From: Ferruginibacter sp.
GTDB taxonomy: Bacteria; Bacteroidota; Bacteroidia; Chitinophagales; Chitinophagaceae
Reading direction: 5' to 3'
DNA: 11,743 nt
NCBI GenBank assembly: GCA_025352435.1
Contig: JANXTN010000167.1
Location: forward strand, 1-11,743
Shown here: piece after piece, positions 1 to 8,456 of the stretch
Layout of the letters: each line of letters begins with the position of its first letter
Position numbering within the stretch: the stretch's first letter is position 1
The notes under the pieces: generated by a model
Seen by the model: only the letters and a program-made list of their open reading frames with translations
Told to the model about the DNA's origin: nothing
Databases searched by the model: none
Position numbers and translations under genes: made by a program

Positions 1-698
1 TTAAATTTAGAAAGATGCATGTTATTGTCCCACATTTCGTGAATCAATTGTGGCTCGTTTCCATGCACTTCATCAAACAAAAAAGTAGTGGACGATGCAA
101 AAGTTAATTTGCCTGTTGGGCTTTTTGCGGTAGACGATAGCAAACTTAATTTGGTGTGAGGTCTGTCAATTTCATTGTAATAATTCTGTACATCCTTTAA
201 AGCATCTGGCGCTTCCATCACACTTGCGGGAATAACTTCTATATTCTTTTTTGCTGTTATAGCCACATCTACCAACACTGTGTAAGGCAAATTTCGTAAA
301 GCATAATAGGTATAAGAAATACTTGCTTTGTCTCTATAATCGAAGGTGGTGGTAATACTTGCATGCTTCATATCGAGCACCTGTTTCATATTTATGGCAT
401 CCGCATTGCCTAAACGGTTGCCATCGATATCCATGTACATATTTACAAGGTTAAAACTTTGTAGAAAATTACTAACCCTGCCCCGACCATACTGATCATA
501 AGCACCGTTCAGTACTACATCTTTACATTTAAAAAGATTGGGAGAAGACACAATACCAATTACACCATTGGCCACTGTAACACCATAATAATCTTTGGGA
601 TCTATTTTATCTGCTGTTATTTTCCATACATCAGTTTTTTGAGAAAAGGAAAAAAAAGAAATCAAAAACAAGTTTATTATACAAAATATTTTTCTCAT
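1..698 (-). CDS. Secreted glycoside hydrolase family 65 protein, N-terminal part (runs off left edge)
   Basis: The frame is open from an ATG at 696-698 to the window edge, giving 232 residues and no stop. Residues 1-19 form a Sec signal peptide (MRKIFCIINLF, then a Phe/Ser-rich stretch) with likely cleavage near SFS|Q. The mature part begins KTDVWKITADKIDP and contains YYGVTVANGVIGIVSSP (37-53), GAYDQYGRGRVSNFL (65-79), a TTTFDYRDKASISYTYYALR segment and EMWDNNMH near the edge. I recognise these as the N-terminal beta-sandwich domain of Bacteroidota GH65 proteins. The catalytic (alpha/alpha)6 barrel and its general-acid Glu lie outside the window, since family members are usually about 650-780 residues long. 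GH65 enzymes phosphorolyse or hydrolyse alpha-glucosides such as maltose, trehalose or kojibiose. A signal peptide favours a periplasmic hydrolase over a cytoplasmic phosphorylase, but this is inference. The gene is transcribed away from the rest of the window, and its substrate cannot be told from this part. Confidence 0.8.
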   Translation of the reverse strand, partial: MRKIFCIINLFLISFFSFSQKTDVWKITADKIDPKDYYGVTVANGVIGIVSSPNLFKCKDVVLNGAYDQYGRGRVSNFLQSFNLVNMYMDIDGNRLGNADAINMKQVLDMKHASITTTFDYRDKASISYTYYALRNLPYTVLVDVAITAKKNIEVIPASVMEAPDALKDVQNYYNEIDRPHTKLSLLSSTAKSPTGKLTFASSTTFLFDEVHGNEPQLIHEMWDNNMHLSKF

Positions 699-816
699 GT
701 AGGTTAATTTTTAAAATGCTTAAATATAAATTATAAAGATCGATTTACATGCTTAGTAACGGATAATTATTATTTTAAAACCTGTTTGAATTACTTTGCA
801 GTATTATTAATATTTT
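699..816. promoter_or_regulatory. Divergent intergenic region with weak promoter candidates
   Basis: This very AT-rich 118-bp spacer separates the GH65 gene (minus) from the SRPBCC gene (plus), so it should contain both promoters. On the plus strand TTACTTTG (791-798) matches the Bacteroidota -7 consensus TAnnTTTG except at its second base and lies about 18 bp before the ATG, but no TTG -33 box sits at the expected distance. On the minus strand TATATTTA (complement of 721-728) has one mismatch to the same consensus and also lacks a clear -33 box. No operator-like inverted repeat was found. Neither gene has a Shine-Dalgarno sequence, which is normal for the phylum. Confidence 0.4.
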
Positions 817-1749
817 ATGAGTAAACTGTTATTGTGGGGGTTCATTTTTGTCGCAGCTATTTCTGCCGGCATTTATTTTTTATTTCCTGCAAAGGTTCAT
901 TTTAGAAAAACGATGTATGTGGAGGCTGCTCCCAACAGTGCGGCTCGTTTTGTGTTAGATCAAAAAGCCTGGAACCAATGGTGGCCTGCAAGTACAATAA
1001 ATAAAAATGACAGTATTTTCCCCTATAAAAATTTTGAATATGCTGTAAACTGGAAAATGATTTCAGGCGACAGTGTCTTAATTAAATCAAAGGATGGATA
1101 TGTGAGGTCATTAATCAATTTATTACCCATCAATAAAGATTCTGTGGGCATTCAGTGGGAAGGGGAATCACAAGCCGAAACCAATTTTTTAAAGCGAATA
1201 CAAAATTATTTTACACAAAAAGAATTACAGAACAATTCAGCCGAAGTATTTACCGCATTAAAAAACTTTTTAGAAAAAGATGATAAAGTTTATGGTATTA
1301 AAATAGAGCACAAAATGGTAGTAGACACATTGCTCCTTTCTACAAAAAAAATATTTAAAACATACCCTAGTACAGAACAGGTGTATGAAATGGTGAATGA
1401 CTTAAAAAAATACATGAGCAGCAATGCAGTGTTACCAACAAATCCCCCCATGTTGCATGTGGTGCAGGATAGCAGCGTGTTCAAAACGATGGTGGCCATT
1501 CCTATTAATAAAGAAATAAAAAACACGGACCGTTTTGTAATTAAGAAAATGGTTGCCGGTAAAATTTTAATCTCTCAGATTGATGGAGGCTCTGCAAGTG
1601 CTGAGGCAGCTATTAAAAAAATAGAATTGTATATGGATGATTACCATTTGCTCTCTCCTGCTATTTCTTATCAATCTTTAATTACAGACAGAACACAGGA
1701 AAAAGACAGTTCCAAATGGGTAACAAAAGTTTACTACCCCATTATGTAG
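817..1749 (+). CDS. Membrane-anchored SRPBCC/START-like plus GyrI-like effector-binding protein
   Basis: This is a 310-residue protein. Residues 4-23 are a hydrophobic N-terminal segment, probably a transmembrane anchor with the rest in the periplasm. Residues about 28-152 resemble an SRPBCC (polyketide cyclase/START-like) domain, as in KTMYVEAAPNSAARFVLD followed by WNQWWP at 52-57, the usual entry to this ligand-cavity fold. Residues about 158-309 resemble the GyrI-like/AraC effector-binding domain: YPSTEQVYEMVNDLKKY, PTNPPMLHV, VAIPI at 226-230, a GG at 257-258 and the terminal SYQSLITDR with VYYPI, where this fold normally ends. Both folds bind small hydrophobic or cationic ligands, but no ligand or DNA-binding domain can be named. 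I chose the ATG at 817 because it directly precedes the hydrophobic segment. There is no Shine-Dalgarno sequence, and the upstream bases are A/T. The gene stands alone, divergent from GH65 and convergent with the lipoprotein array. Domain calls are by motif only. Confidence 0.75.
   Translation: MSKLLLWGFIFVAAISAGIYFLFPAKVHFRKTMYVEAAPNSAARFVLDQKAWNQWWPASTINKNDSIFPYKNFEYAVNWKMISGDSVLIKSKDGYVRSLINLLPINKDSVGIQWEGESQAETNFLKRIQNYFTQKELQNNSAEVFTALKNFLEKDDKVYGIKIEHKMVVDTLLLSTKKIFKTYPSTEQVYEMVNDLKKYMSSNAVLPTNPPMLHVVQDSSVFKTMVAIPINKEIKNTDRFVIKKMVAGKILISQIDGGSASAEAAIKKIELYMDDYHLLSPAISYQSLITDRTQEKDSSKWVTKVYYPIM
1715..1743. terminator. Weak imperfect hairpin at the convergent gene ends
   Basis: AATGGG (1715-1720) can pair with CCCATT (1738-1743), and TAAC with GTTTA inside it, around an AAAA loop. 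The stem has an asymmetric bulge. On the plus strand a T-rich stretch (GATTTTATT) follows after several bases. On the minus strand a run of five T follows after about nine bases. It lies inside the last codons of the plus-strand gene and just past the minus-strand stop, so it could act in both directions, but it is short and imperfect. It is the only terminator-like structure I found between genes separated by 3 bp. Confidence 0.2.
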
Positions 1750-1752
1750 ATT

Positions 1753-4700
1753 TTATTGCACCCGATTTTTGAATTTTATAACCAGAACGCTATCACTGTT
1801 TCTTGCCACAACATAAGCCTGCTGTTTACCAATCATTATTGGTTTTATGTGGCGGATCTGTCCTTTTATTTGCAGCCCATTTAACGTTTCGCAGCTGAAA
1901 TTACCATTGCCTTGGTTTATCAATATTGTACCGTAATCTGCATCGTACCTGCCCATTTCAATATTATTGTCATAAAAATTTCCACCAATAAATATATCGG
2001 GCAGGGCATCATTATTTGCATTCACAACCACTGCATCTTTAAATGAAGAAAATTGTGCAGCCATTGGTAAAGCTTTTGTCTCAAACTGTAAATTGCCTTT
2101 ATTAATAAGTATGGCATTAGAAAAATAGTCTGCACTAAACACAGCAGCTTCATCAAGTTTATTTTGAGTAAACAAATCCTTTAAACTTGCTTTTGCAAAA
2201 TCTTCCGCATATAAATATTTCTTTTTCATGATGGAGGGCATTTGCTTTTCCAACTCAGCCTTGTTTGCGAAAGGAATTTCTTTGCCATTTGAAAAATAAG
2301 TGAGCAACTGTTCTTTCTTCCCATTGCCATCAAAGTCATTGTAGTACATTTTTACCGGCTCTTTTTCGGAAGCCTTTAAGCGGCTGTTTGTACCAAGATT
2401 TCCTACAATCAGATCTATATCACCGTCATTGTCTACATCTACAGGTAACATAAAATTCCACCAGCCTCTTTTATCCGACAAAACTGTTTTTATAAATTTA
2501 TTTTTGTTATTAATAAAAGCTGTGATTCCACCCCATTCCTGCGCCAGCAATAAATCTTTGTCGCCGTCCTTGTCAATATCAAACCACAACGCCTGGGTTA
2601 CAAAACCAATTTTAGATAAGCCCGGTGCATATTGGTCAGTAACATTTTTAAATTTTCCTGTTTTGTCGTTTAACAGTAAATACGATTGTGGTACCTGTCC
2701 ATACTCAAAAGGCATAGCCCTTGCTCCTATAAAAAGATCTACAAAACCATCTCCATTAAAATCATAGGGAACAACACAAGAGGCCGTTAAATAAAGGTCA
2801 CCAAAAGCATTTTCCAATTTTGTAAAATTTGCTTTACCATCATTTAAATATACCCTTGGTGTATTATGGAAATCATTTCCATAAAATTCATTGCCGCCGC
2901 TGGCGATTACAATGTCAATATTCCCATCATTGTTTACGTCAGTAAAACAGGCATCTGTATTTTCGTATGAGCTGTCTTTATCTAAAATTGGTTGGAAGCT
3001 TTTTATAAACTTGCCATTTTTTTGCTGTAGAAAAACAGCTGCTTTTTTATCACGGCTGCTGCCAATGAAAATGTCTTCCAGTCCATCCTTGTTTAAATCG
3101 CCAACTGCCAATGCCGGACCTTCTGTTGAAAACATTCTTGGTATTAAAGATTCCCTGTCAAACTCGACAAAATGATTTTCCTCGTGCAGGTATTGCAGGT
3201 TTACATCTTTCGTGATATCTACCATTGGACTTGCAACATTTTTTATCCTGTCTGTTAGCCGGGTATAATCATACTTTGGTAATCCTTTTTTATATTCAAA
3301 ATTCAAAATCTTAATACTGTCTGCCAATTTCCCTATATTTTCGTAACTATTGTCCGGCCAAACAATTAATACAGAATCAATATTAGTATTCACCATCCCT
3401 ACAATAACAGGCGTTTCCATACTGCTTAAAAAACCCCGTACAGGAAATTTTTCATAAGTACGTACTTCTGTTTTGTTTGCATATACAATTATTTTAGAGC
3501 CAATCGCATGTACATTTTGTGTGGTTCCTTTTAGATTTATTGTAACAGAAGACTGCGTATTTTTTTTGCTTTGCGTGTTTTCATACAGCAAGGCAGAACC
3601 ATTAATATTGCTCGTTACAATATCTTGATCACCGTCATTATCCAGGTCTGCATACACACTACCGTTGGAAAACGTAAGCGGATTGTTTTCAATGCGATTT
3701 TCTTCATCGGTAAAAGTGAGATTGCCGTTGTTTTTGTAAAATTTGTTTGGCAGTTTTATTTCAGGGAATTTATTTATTAATGCGAGGTCTTTATCATCCA
3801 CATTGTTCTCATGTATTTTTTGTTGCACCTCGCCGTTGGAAATGAAATTGATATAATCAATATCATTCATTCGCTTTGGAATGCCGTTGGAAATAAAAAG
3901 ATCTTTCAGCCCATCATTATCAAAATCTGTAAACAATGCTGCCCATGACCAATCGGTTGCTGCTACTCCTGCATATAAACCTACTTCGCTAAACAGTCCA
4001 TTGCCTCTGTTATATTGCAAATTATTTCGGGTGTATTGGTGAGAGTATCCACTTGCTATTTTAAAATTAAAAATATCATATGCATCTTCTCCTAAAGACC
4101 TTTTTAGAATATAAGGATCAGCGGGAAGCATATCCATAGAAATGATTTCCGGGAAAGCATCGTTGTTTATATCAGCAACGTCTACGCCCATGGAGTACTG
4201 GCTGGTGTGCATCATACGTTGCTCGCCTTCTTCTTTAAAAGTTCCGTCTTTTTGATTGATATACAGGTAATCATTTTCATGAAAATCGTTGCCAATATAA
4301 ATATCAGGATAACCATCAAGGTTTATATCTGCTATGCAAACTCCGAGGCCATAACCAATAGCGGTACTTTGTATGCCGGTTTCTTTTGTAACTTCTGTAA
4401 AGTGCCCGTTACCATCATTTCTGTAAATTCTGTCACCCGATAAATCACTGTATGTACCAAGAAATTCGGCTCTTGGTTTAAATGTTCCGTTTTGATGAAC
4501 AGAATGATTTAATAAAAACATGTCGAGATCACCATCGTTGTCATAATCGAAAAAAGCTGCCTGTGTACTAAATCCGGAAAAATCCAATCCATATTGTTGT
4601 GCCTCATCTTTGTAAAAAGGCACGCCGTCTTTATCAATGCCTTTACAAATAAGTAACTGGTTTTTACTGTTCAGTGTTTCATATTTACCTACCCTGCAAA

Positions 4701-5106
4701 TATAAATATCCAGCAGCCCATCGTTGTTAATATCAACTACAGATATGCCCGTACTCCAACCGCCATCATCAGGTATTCCGGCTTCTTTTGTAACATCTTT
4801 AAAATGTAATTCTCCTTGGTTTAAATAAATTTTATTCTGATGCTGGTTAGATGCAAAAAACAAATCTATCTTCCCGTCATTATTAAAATCGCCCGCACCC
4901 ACACCTCCACCATTATAAAAATACATGTACTTGAAAAGATTAAAATCTTTGTTGTACGAAAGGTTATTGCTAAAATCAAGGCCGGTCTTCGTGTTATCAA
5001 GCGTCACGAAAAGTGGAGGATCTTTTGGTTTGGATTTGCAACCCGTCATTAGCAAAGCAAAAAGCACATAACCAACCAACATTATATAAAAATTATTCTT
5101 CAGCAT
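1753..5106 (-). CDS. Giant VCBS/FG-GAP and ASPIC/UnbV lipoprotein (copy A, CRTAC1-like)
   Basis: This 1117-residue protein is complete. The signal ends ALLMTGC with the likely lipidated Cys at 23. Met at -3 is unusual, but the motif is otherwise lipobox-like. Seven calcium-loop repeats of the form DxNxDGxxD start near residues 73, 125, 187, 260, 312, 394 and 487. An ASPIC/UnbV domain spans about 524-595 (AIGSKIIVY, RGFLSS, then VWPD at 582-585). Seven more loop positions start near 670, 723, 782, 843, 890, 924 and 1029. Loops 5, 13 and 14 are degenerate (DINNDAFPE, DFDGNGKKE, NANNDALPD). I infer two seven-bladed propellers. Such loops bind Ca2+ in integrin-alpha-like FG-GAP folds. No enzymatic residues were recognised. 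It is the last and most diverged gene of the array, and its ATG overlaps the stop of copy B (TAATG). No type IX secretion C-terminal domain is apparent. Location at the outer membrane is likely; function is unknown. Confidence 0.9.
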   Translation of the reverse strand: MLKNNFYIMLVGYVLFALLMTGCKSKPKDPPLFVTLDNTKTGLDFSNNLSYNKDFNLFKYMYFYNGGGVGAGDFNNDGKIDLFFASNQHQNKIYLNQGELHFKDVTKEAGIPDDGGWSTGISVVDINNDGLLDIYICRVGKYETLNSKNQLLICKGIDKDGVPFYKDEAQQYGLDFSGFSTQAAFFDYDNDGDLDMFLLNHSVHQNGTFKPRAEFLGTYSDLSGDRIYRNDGNGHFTEVTKETGIQSTAIGYGLGVCIADINLDGYPDIYIGNDFHENDYLYINQKDGTFKEEGEQRMMHTSQYSMGVDVADINNDAFPEIISMDMLPADPYILKRSLGEDAYDIFNFKIASGYSHQYTRNNLQYNRGNGLFSEVGLYAGVAATDWSWAALFTDFDNDGLKDLFISNGIPKRMNDIDYINFISNGEVQQKIHENNVDDKDLALINKFPEIKLPNKFYKNNGNLTFTDEENRIENNPLTFSNGSVYADLDNDGDQDIVTSNINGSALLYENTQSKKNTQSSVTINLKGTTQNVHAIGSKIIVYANKTEVRTYEKFPVRGFLSSMETPVIVGMVNTNIDSVLIVWPDNSYENIGKLADSIKILNFEYKKGLPKYDYTRLTDRIKNVASPMVDITKDVNLQYLHEENHFVEFDRESLIPRMFSTEGPALAVGDLNKDGLEDIFIGSSRDKKAAVFLQQKNGKFIKSFQPILDKDSSYENTDACFTDVNNDGNIDIVIASGGNEFYGNDFHNTPRVYLNDGKANFTKLENAFGDLYLTASCVVPYDFNGDGFVDLFIGARAMPFEYGQVPQSYLLLNDKTGKFKNVTDQYAPGLSKIGFVTQALWFDIDKDGDKDLLLAQEWGGITAFINNKNKFIKTVLSDKRGWWNFMLPVDVDNDGDIDLIVGNLGTNSRLKASEKEPVKMYYNDFDGNGKKEQLLTYFSNGKEIPFANKAELEKQMPSIMKKKYLYAEDFAKASLKDLFTQNKLDEAAVFSADYFSNAILINKGNLQFETKALPMAAQFSSFKDAVVVNANNDALPDIFIGGNFYDNNIEMGRYDADYGTILINQGNGNFSCETLNGLQIKGQIRHIKPIMIGKQQAYVVARNSDSVLVIKFKNRVQ

Positions 5107-5108
5107 TA
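5104..5108 (-). promoter_or_regulatory. TAATG stop/start overlap between copies B and A
   Basis: On the minus strand the TAA of copy B (5106-5108) shares its last A with the ATG of copy A (5104-5106). A purine-rich CAAAAAA precedes it, with no Shine-Dalgarno sequence. Such overlaps normally mean translation of the second gene by re-initiation or coupling, so A should be made in proportion to B from one mRNA. Confidence 0.85.
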
Positions 5109-8100
5109 TTTTTTGAATTGATACAAAACCGGATAATCGTTGTTACGAACAGCCAATAGATATTTTTTGTTACCACCCTGTATTGTTGTAATGTCTTTTA
5201 TTTCGCCGGTAATATTTAACCCGGAAACAGTTGCGGGCAATACGGTAAAATCGGCTTGGCCATTGTTTATTAAAATGTCTCCAAAATTTGCATCTAACCG
5301 CCCAAATTGAGGAGGGAAACCAAATTTATTTCCACCAATAATCAGATCAGGTTTATTATCATGGTTTATATCAGTAACACAAATAGCGGTTACATTTGAA
5401 AGTTGAGCTCGTACCGGTAATTTTTTTATCGTAAAAGTTCCGTCCCCATTATTGATTGCCACAACAGAACTGCAATAATTAAATTTTTTCACTAAAGCTT
5501 TATCAATAATTTCTTTTCCAAATAATTGTTCAATTGATTTTGGAGCAAAATCACTATTTTTTAAAGTGTTCTTTTTTAAAAAAGGAAACTGTTCTGTAAT
5601 GTCTTTTTTTAGAAATACAGGCATGTTTTTCTCAGCTATTGTTCTTGTAATAAACTGCTGTGTAGTTCCACTTCTTTCAAAATCCGTTAGCCATATTTTT
5701 ACCGGATTTTTATCGTCAGGTTTTAAATAAAAATTCTCCCCTATGTTTCCGAAAATCAGGTCTTCTTTTCCATCAGCATTTAAATCGGCTGTTGTAACGG
5801 TTTGCCACAAACCATATAGTTCCGTAAGGTTTGTATTTTTTACTTCTACAAATTTTTTATTTTCATAAGAAAAGATTCTGGGTGTCATCCATTCACCCAC
5901 TACAATTAATTCTTTCTTATTATCACCTACCACATTGGCCCATACAGCCCCAGTTACCATTCCTACAGTAGCAATATCACCCGTTAAATTGTTTGGAGCC
6001 TCAGTAAAATGGCCCATTCCATCATTTATGTATAGATAACTTTGCGGAGATACGCCATAGTGAAACGGAACACTCCTTGACCCGACAAAGAGATCTTCAT
6101 CACCGTCGCCATCAAAATCATAAGCCACTGCTACTGCAATGTTCATGTTGTTGTTTGGAAAAGCTTTGGTGTCAATTTCAAAATTTCCTTTGCCATCATT
6201 TTTGTATAACCTGTGCTGCAGTTGTCTTTCATTAGGCTTTACGCTGTTTCCTCCTGCGCCTATAAATAAGTCCATATCCCCATCGCCATCACAATCAAAA
6301 AATGTAACAGCTACATCTTCAAAATCTGAGTATAATTTAAAAACAGGCTCCTCTTTTTTTACAAATCCTGTTTTCGTCTGTAGGTATAATTGCCCGGGCT
6401 GTCCTTTTGCACCGGCAATATAAATATCCTCCAAACCATCGCCGTTTACATCAGCTTTTGCAATATGCGGTCCTTCCTGCGAAAGTATTTCAGGTAAATT
6501 TCTTTCGACATAATAATCCACAAAATCATCCTCTTTATGTTTATCAAAATTATTTTTTAACGGAGTTAATAAAGTTTCTTTTGGAGATATTGGGTCAACA
6601 TAAATTTCTCCCTTTTGCAACGGCTGGGATATCTGGTGCACAATATTTATTGCAGGGTTATCAACCTTTGTAAAAGTTCTGTCCGGCCAAATGATGAGCA
6701 TAGAATCTACAACAGTATTTTTTCCTAGTCCGATAATCTGTTTATAATCTACCGATGACTGAAACCCACGTGCATTTATAATTTCCCTGTAATAAATATC
6801 GGTGCCTTTATAAATTTTTATTTTACTGCCTACGGCAAAAGTGTTTTTGTCCTTCCCTTTTAAATTTATTCCTATGTAATTATTTCTATTTTGCTGCCTG
6901 CTGTTATTTTGATAAACAAATGCGGGTTGGTTTTCATTGTTTATCACTATATCAAGATCGCCATCATTATCCAGATCACCATAGGCAATACTATTGCTAA
7001 AACTGGGTTTGCTAAATCCCCATTTATTGCCCACATCAGTAAATTGAAAGTGGCCATTATTTTTAAATACTCGGTTGGGTAACGGCGTAACAGGCAATCG
7101 TTTCAGCAATTCCTCTATTTCTTCTTTTCTTCCTGTTTGCTGTATCTGTTTATACATGTCATTGTATAAAAAATCCAGAAAATCTAAATTGCCAAGGTCT
7201 TTGTTTATACCATTGCAAATAAATACATCATTCAGTCCATCATTGTCTGCATCAAACATCAATGCGCCCCAACTCCAGTCTGTGGATGACATACCTGTAT
7301 AATTTGCAGCTTCTGAAAAAGTTCCATTCTTATTATTTATCTGCAGAGCATTTTTTACAAATTGATGGTAAAGTCCTGCTTTTTGTTTGCTTTTGTACAA
7401 ATCGTAATTATCAAAAGTGCCTGTAGTTTTTAAACGATAATCATCTTCAGGCCGCATATCTGTTGTAAATATTTCCGGATAACCATCGTTGTTTAAATCA
7501 GCAAGATCGCTGCTCATAGATGACATGCTTGTTTGCTGCACACACTCTTCCAGCATGTCTTTAAAAGTTCCGTTTTTTTGGTTTATGTACAAATAATCTT
7601 TTTCAATAAAATCGTTACCTACATAAATATCCGGATAACCATCATTGTTTACATCGCCTACAGAAACTCCCAAACCAAAACTTAATAACCCCGAATGCAG
7701 GCCCGCTTCTTTTGTAACTTCTTCAAAATGCCCATTATTGTTTTTATACAAATGGTTACCTCCGCCTTTTAAATTATCCGCCACATTCCATTTGGAAATA
7801 TCAGCATCTCGCATGTTTGCATAATTAAGAGAACCAAATGGAACAGGGCTATTGTTGATGATGATGCAATCTAAATCACCGTCCATGTCGTAATCAAAAA
7901 AGGATGCCTGTGTACAATAACCGGAAACATCTAACCCGTATGCTGCGGCAGATTCTGTAAAACTCAGGTTATGGTTATTAATGTATAATTTATTTTTTCT
8001 GTTGCCATCATTTATATGCCCTGAATTACAGATGTACATATCAAGCCAGCCATCTCCATTAATATCTACCATTGTTACACCGGTGCTCCACATGCTATCC

Positions 8101-8456
8101 TGTTTCATACCTGATGATGCAGAAATATCTTCAAATTTCATATCCCCTTTATTTAGGAATAATTTATTGTTACCCATGTTACTGGTAAGTATCACATCTG
8201 CAAGCCCATCATTATTTATATCACCGATGGCCACGCCACCACCATTATAAAAGTTTCGGTAATCAAAACTGTTGTCTTTTTTAGAGTCAACAACAGTGTT
8301 GGTAAAGTTTATTCCGCTATTCTCAATCAGAGTAAACAGTGGTCCGTCTCCAGCAACTTTTTGTTTGCATGAGAAATTAATCATCAGTAAAAATGAAGCA
8401 GCAAAGTATAAAACTGTTACGTTGTTTTTATTTTTATTGAGATAATGAATTTTCAA
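5106..8456 (-). CDS. Giant VCBS/FG-GAP and ASPIC/UnbV lipoprotein (copy B, CRTAC1-like), TTG start
   Basis: This 1116-residue protein has a signal ending FLLMINFSC with the likely lipidated Cys at 30. The lipobox is relaxed, with Ser at -1. N-terminal calcium loops start near residues 79, 131, 188, 268, 320, 402 and 494, all intact except a final Glu in the fifth. An ASPIC/UnbV domain spans about 528-592 (AVGSKIKIY, RGFQSS, IIWPD). C-terminal loop positions are 669, 721, 780, 841, 891, 925 and 1029. Those at 841 (NVVGDNKKE) and 925 (DFERSGTTQ) are degenerate, and 1029 has Asn for Gly. Shared family signatures are STDWSWG (391-397), SVPFHYGVSPQSYLYIND (795-812) and GGN-x7-FGRLDANFGD near 1041-1060. 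The start is TTG at 8454-8456: the frame upstream holds no ATG or GTG before a TAG at 8478-8480, and the first internal Met would lose most of the signal. It sits between C (28 bp upstream) and A (overlapping). A surface binding role is conjecture. Confidence 0.9.
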   Translation of the reverse strand: MKIHYLNKNKNNVTVLYFAASFLLMINFSCKQKVAGDGPLFTLIENSGINFTNTVVDSKKDNSFDYRNFYNGGGVAIGDINNDGLADVILTSNMGNNKLFLNKGDMKFEDISASSGMKQDSMWSTGVTMVDINGDGWLDMYICNSGHINDGNRKNKLYINNHNLSFTESAAAYGLDVSGYCTQASFFDYDMDGDLDCIIINNSPVPFGSLNYANMRDADISKWNVADNLKGGGNHLYKNNNGHFEEVTKEAGLHSGLLSFGLGVSVGDVNNDGYPDIYVGNDFIEKDYLYINQKNGTFKDMLEECVQQTSMSSMSSDLADLNNDGYPEIFTTDMRPEDDYRLKTTGTFDNYDLYKSKQKAGLYHQFVKNALQINNKNGTFSEAANYTGMSSTDWSWGALMFDADNDGLNDVFICNGINKDLGNLDFLDFLYNDMYKQIQQTGRKEEIEELLKRLPVTPLPNRVFKNNGHFQFTDVGNKWGFSKPSFSNSIAYGDLDNDGDLDIVINNENQPAFVYQNNSRQQNRNNYIGINLKGKDKNTFAVGSKIKIYKGTDIYYREIINARGFQSSVDYKQIIGLGKNTVVDSMLIIWPDRTFTKVDNPAINIVHQISQPLQKGEIYVDPISPKETLLTPLKNNFDKHKEDDFVDYYVERNLPEILSQEGPHIAKADVNGDGLEDIYIAGAKGQPGQLYLQTKTGFVKKEEPVFKLYSDFEDVAVTFFDCDGDGDMDLFIGAGGNSVKPNERQLQHRLYKNDGKGNFEIDTKAFPNNNMNIAVAVAYDFDGDGDEDLFVGSRSVPFHYGVSPQSYLYINDGMGHFTEAPNNLTGDIATVGMVTGAVWANVVGDNKKELIVVGEWMTPRIFSYENKKFVEVKNTNLTELYGLWQTVTTADLNADGKEDLIFGNIGENFYLKPDDKNPVKIWLTDFERSGTTQQFITRTIAEKNMPVFLKKDITEQFPFLKKNTLKNSDFAPKSIEQLFGKEIIDKALVKKFNYCSSVVAINNGDGTFTIKKLPVRAQLSNVTAICVTDINHDNKPDLIIGGNKFGFPPQFGRLDANFGDILINNGQADFTVLPATVSGLNITGEIKDITTIQGGNKKYLLAVRNNDYPVLYQFKK

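Noticed and set aside
1290..1526. Minus-strand 78-codon frame opposite the SRPBCC/GyrI-like gene
   Set aside because: The plus-strand frame has recognisable domains across the whole stretch. The antisense product has no family resemblance.
2429..2767. Plus-strand open frame of 112 codons inside copy A
   Set aside because: It is antisense to conserved propeller repeats and its product is a low-complexity Ser/Pro/Leu-rich shadow of the calcium-loop codons. There is no homology or start signal. The same applies to plus-strand frames at 2891-3175, 3571-3780, 4207-4443 and 4840-5052.
1753..8456. Possibility that A and B are fragments of one broken gene
   Set aside because: Each has its own signal peptide, ASPIC/UnbV domain and C-terminal blade, and their lengths are almost identical, so they are complete paralogs.
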